A DNA stretch of 53,301 bases from Prevotella sp. (GTDB taxonomy: Bacteria > Bacteroidota > Bacteroidia > Bacteroidales > Bacteroidaceae). The notes under the pieces are model-generated. The model saw only the letters and a program-made list of their open reading frames with translations. It did no database searches and had not been told where the DNA came from. Positions 18,494-25,982 of the stretch are shown piece by piece (the first letter of the stretch is position 1; every line of letters begins with the position of its first letter). Position numbers and translations under genes: made by a program. The stretch is from positions 1-53,301 of the forward strand of contig JAFTAR010000003.1 of assembly GCA_017455495.1 (NCBI GenBank), written 5' to 3'.

Positions 18494-19141
18494 TCAGAGT
18501 GCACGCAAGTCGCTGATCACCTTCTCTGGGTTGGCAGCCTTGAACACGTAGCTGCCGCTCACCAGCACGTCCACGCCGGCTTCCACAAGCCTGGGAGCAG
18601 TCTCGCCCTGTACCCCGCCGTCAACTTCTATTAGAGCGTTGCTGCCGCTTTGGGTTATCAGCTGGCGCAGGCGCTTCACCTTAAGAATGGTGTTCTCTAT
18701 GAATTTCTGTCCGCCGAATCCTGGGTTGACACTCATAAGGAGCACCATGTCCACGTCGCATATTATGTCCTCAAGTGTGCTTACCGGTGTAGCGGGGTTC
18801 AGCGTCACGCCGGCCTTCATGCCAGCATCGTGTATTTCCTGAATGGTGCGGTGCAGGTGTGTTGTTGCCTCCTGGTGCACGTTCATCATCATTGCCCCGA
18901 GCTTTGCCGTCTGCTTTATGTAGCGTTCGGGCTGCTCTATCATGAAGTGCACGTCAAGGGGCTTACGGCACACTTTCGCCACAGCTTCAAGCACAGGGAA
19001 TCCGAAGGAAATGTTTGGCACGAACATGCCGTCCATCACGTCTAAGTGAAGCCAGTCGGCCTCGCTGCGATTTATCATCTGCAGCTCGTCGGCCAGGTGA
19101 AGGAAGTCGGCTGCAAGTAGTGAGGGTGAAACCTTTGTCAT
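18494..19141 (-). CDS. rpe: Ribulose-phosphate 3-epimerase
   Basis: Interconverts D-ribulose 5-phosphate and D-xylulose 5-phosphate in the pentose phosphate pathway. 215 residues, normal length, TIM barrel. Active-site motifs are SPSLLAADF (5-13), LHLDVMDGMFVPNISFG (metal ligands H32 and D34), VHFMIEQPERY (H65), LLMSVNPGFGGQKF and EVDGGVQ (catalytic Asp). It is last in the minus-strand group and lies 13 nt after the 39-codon ORF. Confidence 0.97.
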   Translation of the reverse strand: MTKVSPSLLAADFLHLADELQMINRSEADWLHLDVMDGMFVPNISFGFPVLEAVAKVCRKPLDVHFMIEQPERYIKQTAKLGAMMMNVHQEATTHLHRTIQEIHDAGMKAGVTLNPATPVSTLEDIICDVDMVLLMSVNPGFGGQKFIENTILKVKRLRQLITQSGSNALIEVDGGVQGETAPRLVEAGVDVLVSGSYVFKAANPEKVISDLRAL

Positions 19142-19154
19142 GGCGATTACACAT

Positions 19155-19274
19155 TTAGTTCAGACAATAGGCCTGGTTGTTTTTCACTCTGTAAGTATGG
19201 GCTATCTGCTTGATGAGCCTTATAACCCTCTCGCTGGGCATTAGTTCCTGTTGGGTAAATATTTGCATAGGCAT
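19155..19274 (-). CDS. Putative 39-residue protein, start occluded by a hairpin
   Basis: An ATG at 19274 (second in-frame ATG at 19268) opens 39 codons ending at a TAA at 19155. The product, MPMQIFTQQELMPSERVIRL followed by a second half ending NNQAYCLN, reads as one short amphipathic, basic helix. Codon use resembles that of neighbouring genes. It fills the gap between fmt and rpe on the same strand. Both start codons fall in the 3' arm of a perfect 16-bp inverted repeat (19258-19321), so initiation may depend on melting by ribosomes finishing fmt, whose stop is only a few nt upstream of the 5' arm. No family recognised. Confidence 0.55.
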   Translation of the reverse strand: MPMQIFTQQELMPSERVIRLIKQIAHTYRVKNNQAYCLN

Positions 19275-19321
19275 TTTCTTTATGTGTTTACATTAGTAAC
19301 GCGGGTGCCTATGCAAATATT
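19258..19321 (-). repeat. Perfect 16-bp inverted repeat over a start codon
   Basis: AATATTTGCATAGGCA (19258-19273) is repeated in reverse complement at 19306-19321 with a 32-nt spacer. On the minus-strand mRNA it would fold into a 16-bp hairpin covering the ATG codons at 19274 and 19268. No U-run follows it, so it does not look like a terminator. Confidence 0.85.
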
Positions 19322-19324
19322 ATG

Positions 19325-20296
19325 TTATATGGCAGAATATTTTTCAATGTCAGCCATGCCGTTCAAAAAGGCAGCGGCTTCCATGCGCTTTTTCCCTGCC
19401 ATCTGCAGGCTTGCAATTTCGATGAGTTCGTCCTTGCAGGCTATCAGCAGTCTTTTTTTCTCGTGAACTATCGTTCCTGGAGCGATCCCGTTGCTTGGCA
19501 TGCCAGTCTGTTTGCACATGTAGACTTTCAGCACCGTGCTGTTACCCTTTCCGTCGTCAATTGTGGTCCATGCACCAGGCACCGGGCTGAGGCCCCTCGC
19601 AAAGTTGTACACCTGCCGGGCGGTCCATTCGTTCCAGTCTATGCGGCAGTTTTCCTTGTTCAGCTTCGGTGCCTGGTGTACAGCCTTGGCGTTGTCCTGT
19701 TCTATTGCCACAGGATGTCCGTTGCTGCTTATTATGGCCTCCAGTGTTTCAAGGCATATCTGTGCTCCAAGGTGCATCAGTCCGTTGTACACGAACTCCA
19801 CGTCGGCATCGTCGGGTATGTCAAACGGCTTCTGCATTATAATGCGGCCTGTGTCTATCTGCTGGTCAAGGAAAAACGTTGTAACGCCAGTTCTCTTTTC
19901 GCCGTTTATCACAGCCCAGTTTATAGGAGCAGCTCCACGGTAGTCGGGTAGGAGGGCGGCGTGAACGTTGAAAGTGCCCAGCTCCGGCATAGCCCACACC
20001 ACTTCAGGCAGCATGCGGAATGCTACAACCACCTGGAGGTTGGCTTTCCACTGCCGTAGTTTTTCGATGAAATCATCGTTTTTCATCTTTTCCGGTTGGA
20101 GCACCGGAAGTCCGTGTTCTAAAGCGTACTGCTTTACCGGCGGTGCTTGCAGCACACTGCCATGGCGTCCCACAGGTTTGTCGGGCTGAGTCACCACGCC
20201 CACAATATTATAATTGTTCTCAACGAGGGCCTTGAGTGTTTCCACTGCAAACTCAGGCGTGCCCATAAACACTATTCTTAAATCTTCCTTTTTCAC
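19325..20296 (-). CDS. fmt: Methionyl-tRNA formyltransferase
   Basis: Formylates initiator Met-tRNA with 10-formyl-tetrahydrofolate. 323 residues: Rossmann-type formyltransferase domain (~6-205), then a C-terminal OB-like tRNA-binding domain (~210-310). Motifs: MGTPEFAVETL (11-21), TQPDKPVGRHG (36-46) and the catalytic triad N110 and H112 (FNVHAALLPDYRGAAP) with D148 (QIDTGRI). The order ClC channel - fmt - rpe is familiar in Bacteroidales. The 283-base gap upstream holds a palindromic repeat element and a heptad tract. Confidence 0.97.
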   Translation of the reverse strand: MKKEDLRIVFMGTPEFAVETLKALVENNYNIVGVVTQPDKPVGRHGSVLQAPPVKQYALEHGLPVLQPEKMKNDDFIEKLRQWKANLQVVVAFRMLPEVVWAMPELGTFNVHAALLPDYRGAAPINWAVINGEKRTGVTTFFLDQQIDTGRIIMQKPFDIPDDADVEFVYNGLMHLGAQICLETLEAIISSNGHPVAIEQDNAKAVHQAPKLNKENCRIDWNEWTARQVYNFARGLSPVPGAWTTIDDGKGNSTVLKVYMCKQTGMPSNGIAPGTIVHEKKRLLIACKDELIEIASLQMAGKKRMEAAAFLNGMADIEKYSAI

Positions 20297-20336
20297 CTGG
20301 CTTTTATCATTAATTCAAGTTTCAAGTTCTTTTTTG

Positions 20337-20513
20337 AACCACGGATTAAGGGATTTTGGGGATATGTTCATCCTCTACTATTTCCGATGATTGATTATTT
20401 GGGATTACTGCGGCTAAAGCCGCGATTCTCTCAGGTGTAATAATCCGTGTAATCTGCCGACTGTGGATTAATCACCAAGGTTGGGAATCCCATAAATCCC
20501 TGAATCCGTGGTT
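20337..20513. repeat. MITE-like element with 27-bp imperfect terminal inverted repeats
   Basis: The ends at 20337-20363 and 20486-20513 are imperfect inverted copies beginning AACCACGGATTAAGGGAT. Between them lie a GCGGCTAAAGCCGC hairpin and degenerate copies of the TCCGTGTAATC type. The element is 177 bp, has no reading frame of note, and fills most of the ClC-fmt gap. It is probably a non-autonomous mobile or REP-like repeat. Confidence 0.6.
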
Positions 20514-20538
20514 GTTTTATATACATGCGAAAGTTGTA

Positions 20539-20566
20539 TCATTAATCATTTGCTATTTGTCATTTG
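20539..20566 (-). repeat. Four tandem 7-bp units (CAAATGA type)
   Basis: The plus strand reads TCATTAA TCATTTG CTATTTG TCATTTG. The tract lies 13 nt after the ClC stop, in the direction of fmt. It is one of several 7-bp tracts in this window. Confidence 0.7.
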
Positions 20567-20579
20567 GGACGAAGTCCGC

Positions 20580-22379
20580 TTAGTCCTCGCTCATGTCGGC
20601 AACCATGCGTCGATACTGTGTGTAGACATGCTCGCGCGAAACATATCCCTTCAGGTGTCCTTCTTCATTGAGCACCGGCAGGAAGTCGGCATGCGTCTCG
20701 TCAAAAGTGTTCATTACAACGGTCATTGGCAGGCGATCGGTAAGTACGGCCTTGGACTCCTGCATCAGCTGTTTTGCGGTGAAATGGTGGTAAAGCTCCG
20801 GTCTGAACACCACGTGGCGTATTTTGTTCAGGTGTAATTCTCCCAGCAGGTTCCCGCCGGCATCTACCACAGGTATCACTGTTCCGGTGGAACGGCTTAT
20901 TTTGTGCACTATTGTTCCCAGTTCGGTGTCGGCTTCCACTGCCAGGAAGTCGCGGTCTATCACGCTGTCAAGTTGCATCAAGGTCAGCACGGCATGGTCG
21001 GTGTGGTGGGTTATCAGCTTTCCCTCCTTTGCCAAGCGTGCTCCATAGATGCTGTGAGGCTCAAAGAGGATTATTGTGAGGTAGCTCGAAACCGATACTA
21101 TCATCAGAGGCAGGAACAAGCTGTAGCCGCCTGTAAGCTCTGCTATGAGGAAAATGCCGGTTAGCGGAGCGTGCATCACCCCGCTCATCACTCCCGCCAT
21201 GCCCATCAGGGCGAAGTTCTTCTCAGGCACATAGACACCTATCTCGTAGATGTTCCAAAGGCGCGAGAACAGGAAGCCGCTGAAGCAGCCCACGAAGAGT
21301 GAGGGGGCAAATGTTCCGCCGCATCCTCCTCCGCCGTTGGTTGCCGATGTGGCGAAGACCTTGGTTATTAGAACTAGGAAAATATACAGCACGAGGTAGC
21401 GCTCGTGGCCTGCAAACAGGGAGTTGTTGAGCACCTTGCCCCAGTCGTCCTCTCCGGTTCCGTTGAGCAGCAGGTTTATGCTGTCGTATCCTTCGCCAAA
21501 TAGTGAAGGGAAAAGGAAGATGAGTGCAGAAAGCAGCGAACCGCCCATGATGAGCTTCAGTATAGGCTTGTCCTTGAACCGTGCGAAGATGCCTTCGCAG
21601 AAGCCCATTGCACGTATGAAGTACAGGCTGACTATGCCGCAGAAAATGCCCAGACCTAAGCAGGCCGGTATTCGCTCTACGGTCCACATGTTGTCCAGGT
21701 GGAACGAGAACAGGGCTGCATCGCCACTGAAGATGTAGGTGAAGCATGTCGCAGTGACGCAGCTTACGAGGATAGGCATCAGCGAGGCCATGGTGAGGTC
21801 TATCATCAGCACCTCCAGTGTGAACACCAGTCCTGCTATGGGGGCTTTGAATATGCCGGCAATGGCTCCTGCCGCACCGCACCCTATCAGCAGCATCAGC
21901 GTGTGGCTGTCTAAGCGGAACAGCTTGCCAAGGTTCGAGCCTATGGCAGAGCCTGTAAGCACTATCGGGGCCTCTGCTCCCACGCTGCCGCCAAAGCCTA
22001 TGGTGATGGCCGAGGCTATAACGCTCGACCACGTGTTGTGGATTTTCAGGCGAGAGTGGTTCTGGCTTATGGCGTAAAGAATGCGTGTTATGCCGTGAGA
22101 TATGTTGTCCTTCACTACATAGCGCACGAAAAGCATGGTCAGCAATATGCCTACTACGGGGTATACCAGATAGAGCAGGTTGAACGATGTAGATTCAAAA
22201 CCGCCTGTCAGCAGGGCCACTATCTGCCTGATGAGCCAGTGCAGCAGGAAAGCGGCCACGGCAGAGAGCAGGCCTACAATAAAAGCCAGGAAAAGCACGA
22301 ACATGCGCTCACTGACATGAGTGGAGCGCCATGTGTCAATACGGGCAACAAAGGTGATGACAGCTCTCGACCACCCCAT
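20580..22379 (-). CDS. ClC-family chloride channel/transporter with C-terminal CBS domains
   Basis: Moves chloride, or exchanges chloride and protons, across the inner membrane. 599 residues: about ten hydrophobic helices (~25-450) then a cytoplasmic CBS pair (~455-590). ClC signature regions are GSVGAEAPIVLTGSAIGS (131-148, gating Glu136 in a GxEGP variant where A-E-A-P replaces R-E-G-P), GIFKAPIAGLVFTLEV (~175-190, Glu189 at the inner proton-glutamate region) and GGTFAPSLFVG (354-364). The presence of both glutamates favours a transporter over a channel; this is inference. It begins 4 nt after the stop of the upstream acidic protein gene. Confidence 0.94.
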   Translation of the reverse strand: MGWSRAVITFVARIDTWRSTHVSERMFVLFLAFIVGLLSAVAAFLLHWLIRQIVALLTGGFESTSFNLLYLVYPVVGILLTMLFVRYVVKDNISHGITRILYAISQNHSRLKIHNTWSSVIASAITIGFGGSVGAEAPIVLTGSAIGSNLGKLFRLDSHTLMLLIGCGAAGAIAGIFKAPIAGLVFTLEVLMIDLTMASLMPILVSCVTATCFTYIFSGDAALFSFHLDNMWTVERIPACLGLGIFCGIVSLYFIRAMGFCEGIFARFKDKPILKLIMGGSLLSALIFLFPSLFGEGYDSINLLLNGTGEDDWGKVLNNSLFAGHERYLVLYIFLVLITKVFATSATNGGGGCGGTFAPSLFVGCFSGFLFSRLWNIYEIGVYVPEKNFALMGMAGVMSGVMHAPLTGIFLIAELTGGYSLFLPLMIVSVSSYLTIILFEPHSIYGARLAKEGKLITHHTDHAVLTLMQLDSVIDRDFLAVEADTELGTIVHKISRSTGTVIPVVDAGGNLLGELHLNKIRHVVFRPELYHHFTAKQLMQESKAVLTDRLPMTVVMNTFDETHADFLPVLNEEGHLKGYVSREHVYTQYRRMVADMSED

Positions 22380-22383
22380 GTCC

Positions 22384-22827
22384 TTATTCGTTCATCAGTT
22401 TTTCAAGAAAGTCGTCAAGGTCGCTGTCAAGGTTCTCTATTGAGACGGGGTCTATCATTCCTATCTCGTCGTCTACCATGTAGAGTTCCTCCAGCACCTC
22501 GCGGTCATCATCCTCAAGCACAAAGCTATATGGCTTGAGTATTGAGAGGTTGTCGAGCATCTCCTTCATGTTGCCTATGCAAAGGCGAATGTCCCTTGCC
22601 GTAGTCTGGTAGAAGTCGTCGTCCTTGTTGCCAATCCATTGTTCCACTACGCAGCGGGTCAGCTCACGGTCATCGTCGTCAAAGGCCAGCAGTTCGCCCG
22701 ACTCCTGCGTCACGCTGATGTGTATGTCGGTCATCTGGGTGGCTTCGTCAGTCGGGGGGAATTTGTCGGCAGTCTTGCGCAGTGCGCGTTCTATCTGCTG
22801 TAATGTCTGCTCCGTAGCTTTCATCAT
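22384..22827 (-). CDS. Conserved-looking acidic cytoplasmic protein, unknown function
   Basis: 147 residues from the ATG at 22827 (MMKATEQTLQQIERALRK); the next codon is also ATG. A longer frame starts at 22866, but that codon lies inside the TAATTTTG promoter box (22871-22864), so the downstream start is preferred; it is preceded by AAAGAGAAAAAC. There is no signal peptide or membrane segment. The sequence is rich in Asp/Glu (FDDDDREL, LEDDDREVLEELYMVDDE) and ends LDSDLDDFLEKLMNE. No family recognised. Four nt separate it from the ClC gene, so they form an operon; an accessory role is possible but unproven. Confidence 0.8.
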   Translation of the reverse strand: MMKATEQTLQQIERALRKTADKFPPTDEATQMTDIHISVTQESGELLAFDDDDRELTRCVVEQWIGNKDDDFYQTTARDIRLCIGNMKEMLDNLSILKPYSFVLEDDDREVLEELYMVDDEIGMIDPVSIENLDSDLDDFLEKLMNE

Positions 22828-22863
22828 GTTTTTCTCTTTTTCATTAACTTGTTGTTTCTTTTG

Positions 22864-22871
22864 CAAAATTA
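22864..22871 (-). promoter_or_regulatory. Promoter -7 box of the acidic protein-ClC operon
   Basis: The minus strand reads TAATTTTG, about 37 nt before the ATG at 22827. No clear TTTG lies 20 nt upstream. The 305-base gap 22828-23132 holds this box and the divergent Rnf promoter; nothing else was seen in it. Confidence 0.55.
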
Positions 22872-23092
22872 GTAAAAAGTTTGGAGGTAGACGGCTGCCT
22901 CACTGGTTTTAATAGATCTCTTAACATTTTTTATATTAGGAGCGCTCCCGTACTATCTCGCTCATCTTTGTCGTTAAGGCGTAGTATGCATAAGGCGAGA
23001 AACGCATTTACTCTGTTTTTTCTTCGTAATAGGGCGTTTTGACAACCTGACAACCTAATTGAGCAAAAAACAAGAAAAAATGCTGTTTTTCT

Positions 23093-23124
23093 TTTGCTGT
23101 TTCTCTTAACTTTTTGTAATTTTG
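23093..23124 (+). promoter_or_regulatory. Promoter of the rseC-rnf operon
   Basis: TTTG (23093-23096), 20 nt, TAATTTTG (23117-23124) is a full Bacteroidetes promoter. The ATG of the first gene is at 23133, only 8 nt after the box, so the mRNA would be leaderless or nearly so. Confidence 0.75.
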
Positions 23125-23132
23125 CACCTTGA

Positions 23133-23552
23133 ATGGAAAACCAAATACGCCACGAAGGTATCATAGAGAAAATCAGCGGCAGCCATGTGCAGGTGCGGAT
23201 AGTCCAGACTCCGGCCTGTGCCGGGTGCCGGGTGGCCTCACGGTGTCATACAGCCGAGTCCAAGGAGAAGCTGATAGACGTGACCGGTGTGGTCGACAGT
23301 AGCCGCTGGAGGGTGGGGCAGAGCGTTGTCGTGGCCACACGGAGCGGAATGGCCGGAAAAGCCCTTCTTCTGGGGTTTGGCCTGCCGTTGCTGCTAATGA
23401 TAGCCGTCTTTGCAGCATCCCTCGTGTCAGGCAGCAGTGAGGGCTTTGCCGCTTTGATGATGCTCCTCTCCCTAATTCCTTATTATTTGGTGCTGTGGCT
23501 GTTCCGTGACAGCATAAGTCAGGCAATATCGTTTACCATTGAAGACATGTAG
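23133..23552 (+). CDS. RseC/MucC-family membrane protein (SoxR-reducing system type)
   Basis: 139 residues. The N-terminal domain opens MENQIRHEGIIEKISGSHV and carries a Cys cluster, ACAGCRVASRC (~29-39), typical of RseC/SoxR_ReducC proteins. Two transmembrane helices follow (~74-94 and ~100-119). In other bacteria RseC is encoded with, or works with, Rnf/Rsx electron-transfer complexes; here it is the first gene of the rnf operon, which supports the call. The Cys residues may hold a cluster or a redox disulfide; this is inference. The ATG is only 8 nt downstream of the promoter box. Confidence 0.9.
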   Translation: MENQIRHEGIIEKISGSHVQVRIVQTPACAGCRVASRCHTAESKEKLIDVTGVVDSSRWRVGQSVVVATRSGMAGKALLLGFGLPLLLMIAVFAASLVSGSSEGFAALMMLLSLIPYYLVLWLFRDSISQAISFTIEDM

Positions 23553-23606
23553 ACCGCTGTAATTTGAAAAACAACAAACAATAACTAATAAATTAAATTA
23601 ACTACT

Positions 23607-24497
23607 ATGAATTTCATCCTTATTGCAGTAATTGTGCTTGGAGCCATTGCCCTTATTGCGGCATTGGTGCTCTACATCTGCTCCAAGCGCTTTGCTGTCT
23701 ATGAAGATCCGCGCATTGCCCAGGTCAACGAGCTGTTGCCCGGTGCCAACTGCGGCGGATGCGGCTTCGCTGGTTGCGGAGGCATGGCCGATGCACTTGT
23801 AAAGGGAGCCGACAAGGGTAGCCTTGACGGGCTTAACTGTCCGGTAGGCGGCAGCGATGTCATGGGGCGTGTGGCCGACCTCCTGGGCATGGCCATTGCC
23901 AATGGCGAGCCAAAGGTTGCCGTGGTGCGCTGCAACGGCACGTGTGAGTTTCGTCCGCGCACCAGCGAGTACAACGGCCTTCGCTCCTGTGCCGCCATGC
24001 ATTCCTGCGGTGCCGGCGAGACGGCTTGCGGCTTCGGCTGCCTGGGCTGTGGCGACTGTGTTGCGGCGTGCCAGTTTGATGCCATTCGCATGAATCCCGA
24101 GACTGGTCTGCCCGAGGTTGACGAGGACAAGTGCTCGGCCTGTGGAGCATGTGTGAAGGCCTGTCCGCGCAGCATCATCGAGTTGCGCAAGAAAGGTCCA
24201 AAGGGCCGCCGCGTCTTTGTGTCGTGTGTGAACAAGGACAAGGGCGCCGTATCCATGAAGGCTTGCAAGGTGAGTTGCATTGGCTGTGGCAAGTGTGTGA
24301 AGGAGTGCCAGTTTGAGGCTATCACCGTAGAGAACAACCTCAGCTACATTGACTTCACAAAGTGCCGCCTGTGTCGCAAGTGTGTCAAGGTATGTCCTAC
24401 CCACGCTATCCATGAGGTTAACTTCCCCGCTCCCAAGCCCGAACCTGAGGCAAAGGAAACCGTGGCAAACAATGAAAGAAAGGAGGTACAAGCATGA
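23607..24497 (+). CDS. rnfB: Rnf complex subunit B (electron-transfer ferredoxin subunit)
   Basis: Carries electrons from reduced ferredoxin into the Rnf complex, a membrane ferredoxin:NAD+ oxidoreductase coupled to ion pumping. 296 residues: one N-terminal membrane helix (~2-25), a 4Fe-4S domain with NCGGCGFAGCGGMADA (~49-64) and a later Cys of the same motif, then ferredoxin-type motifs. These include CGFGCLGCGDCVAAC, CSACGACVKACP, CIGCGKCVKEC and CRLCRKCVKVCP, enough for two 2[4Fe-4S] modules. The C-terminus is a short charged tail. The stop overlaps the rnfC start by 4 nt. Confidence 0.97.
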   Translation: MNFILIAVIVLGAIALIAALVLYICSKRFAVYEDPRIAQVNELLPGANCGGCGFAGCGGMADALVKGADKGSLDGLNCPVGGSDVMGRVADLLGMAIANGEPKVAVVRCNGTCEFRPRTSEYNGLRSCAAMHSCGAGETACGFGCLGCGDCVAACQFDAIRMNPETGLPEVDEDKCSACGACVKACPRSIIELRKKGPKGRRVFVSCVNKDKGAVSMKACKVSCIGCGKCVKECQFEAITVENNLSYIDFTKCRLCRKCVKVCPTHAIHEVNFPAPKPEPEAKETVANNERKEVQA

Positions 24498-25861
24498 ACA
24501 TTCGTACATTTCGCATAGGAGGCATTCATCCAGAGGAGAACAAGCTTACCCACGAGTCAAAGACACAGGTGGCTCCGCTGCCAAAGCAGGCCATCTTCCC
24601 GCTCTCCCAGCATATTGGAGCACCGGCAAAGCCCGTGGTGCAGAAGGGCGACAAGGTTAAGGTGGGTACGCTCCTGGCCGAGGCCGGAGGCTTTGTCTCG
24701 GCACCAATCTTCTCAAGTGTCAGCGGCACTGTGTTCAAGATTGACACCGCCGTTGATGCCACAGGCTACCGCAAGCCCTGTATTATAATAAATGTAGAGG
24801 GCGATGAGTGGGAGGAAAGCATTGACCGTTCAGAGAAGCTGGAAATGGTGAAGGACCACACCGAGCTGACGCCCGAGGAAATAGTGAAGCGCATCAAGGA
24901 TGCCGGCGTCGTCGGCATGGGTGGTGCCTGTTTCCCCACGTTCATCAAGCTCACCCCGCCGCCAACGGCCAAGGCAGAGTGCGTAATAATCAATGCCGTA
25001 GAGTGCGAGCCTTACATCACGGCCGACTACCGCTTGATGATGGAGCATGCCGACGAGATACTGGTAGGCCTGGAGCTGCTTATGAAAGGTGCCAAGGTTA
25101 CTCGTGGCTATATTGGCATAGAGACCAACAAGCCCGCCGCCATTGAGCTGCTCACCAAGAAGTGTGCCGAGGCGTTTGCCGCTTCGGACTACGAGGTTGA
25201 GGTGGTGCCCCTGAAGCAGCGCTACCCGCAGGGCGGCGAGAAGCAGCTGGTGGATGCCGTTATCCGCCGCCAGGTGCCTGCTCCCCCTGCCATTCCCGTC
25301 AACGTTGGTGCCATAGTGCAGAACGTGGGCACAGCCTTCGCCGTCTATCAGGCCGTGATGAAGCACAAGCCCCTCTTCGAGCGCTACACCACCGTGACCG
25401 GTAAGCAGATGAAGCAGCCCGGCAACTTCCTGGTTCGCATGGGCACCCCGATGACCGACCTCATCAATATTTGCGGTGGAATGCCCGATGGCGACAATAA
25501 GCTGCTGGCCGGCGGCCCGATGATGGGCAAGGCCCTTACCACTACTGAGGTCCCCATCTGCAAGGGCACCAACAGCGTCACTATTATCAGTGGCGACGAA
25601 GCTCGCCGTCAGGAACCCCAGCCCTGCATTCGCTGTGCCAAGTGTGTCAGCGTCTGCCCCATGGGCTTGGAGCCTTACCTGCTTGCCAAGCTCTCTGCTT
25701 TCAAGAACTGGGAGAAGGCCGAGCATGAGGACATAGTAAGTTGTATAGAGTGCGGCTCGTGCCAGTTCACCTGTCCTGCCCATCGCCCGCTGCTTGACAA
25801 CATCCGTCAGGGCAAGAGCACGGTAATGGGCATCATTAGGGCACGCAATGCAAAGAAATAA
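24494..25861 (+). CDS. rnfC: Rnf complex subunit C (NADH-binding)
   Basis: 455 residues; peripheral cytoplasmic subunit that binds FMN and NAD(H), related to NuoF. An N-terminal sandwich domain (~1-105, starting MNIRTFRIGGIHPEENK) precedes the nucleotide-binding Rossmann region with GVVGMGGACFPTFIKL (~136-151) and INAVECEPYITADY (~166-179). An SLBB-like segment follows. Two 4Fe-4S motifs close the protein: CIRCAKCVSVCP and CIECGSCQFTCP. The length matches Bacteroidetes RnfC, which lacks the long Ala-rich tail of gammaproteobacterial forms. A palindromic element separates it from rnfD. Confidence 0.97.
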   Translation: MNIRTFRIGGIHPEENKLTHESKTQVAPLPKQAIFPLSQHIGAPAKPVVQKGDKVKVGTLLAEAGGFVSAPIFSSVSGTVFKIDTAVDATGYRKPCIIINVEGDEWEESIDRSEKLEMVKDHTELTPEEIVKRIKDAGVVGMGGACFPTFIKLTPPPTAKAECVIINAVECEPYITADYRLMMEHADEILVGLELLMKGAKVTRGYIGIETNKPAAIELLTKKCAEAFAASDYEVEVVPLKQRYPQGGEKQLVDAVIRRQVPAPPAIPVNVGAIVQNVGTAFAVYQAVMKHKPLFERYTTVTGKQMKQPGNFLVRMGTPMTDLINICGGMPDGDNKLLAGGPMMGKALTTTEVPICKGTNSVTIISGDEARRQEPQPCIRCAKCVSVCPMGLEPYLLAKLSAFKNWEKAEHEDIVSCIECGSCQFTCPAHRPLLDNIRQGKSTVMGIIRARNAKK

Positions 25862-25863
25862 CA

Positions 25864-25975
25864 CCCTGAGTTAAGGGACTGGGGGCCTGAACAAGCGCAG
25901 GCCTCCAATATAATAATTAACATAAAGGGTCTTGATGTACGCTTGTTCAGACCCCCATCCCCCTAACTTAGGGGG
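25864..25975. repeat. Palindromic mini-element between rnfC and rnfD
   Basis: Ends at 25864-25897 and 25940-25975 are inverted copies of about 34 bp, with inner ends CTGAACAAGCG / CGCTTGTTCAG and outer ends around CCCTGAGTTAAGGG / CCCCCTAACTTAGGGGG. The 42-nt centre is A/T-rich. It fills nearly all of the rnfC-rnfD gap (121 nt), where the other rnf genes are almost contiguous. It probably arrived as a non-autonomous element and is transcribed as a large hairpin. Confidence 0.75.
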
Positions 25976-25982
25976 CAAATAA

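Noticed and set aside
23598-24509. Minus-strand open frame (303 codons) opposite rnfB
   Set aside because: Antisense shadow of a gene with all rnfB cluster motifs.
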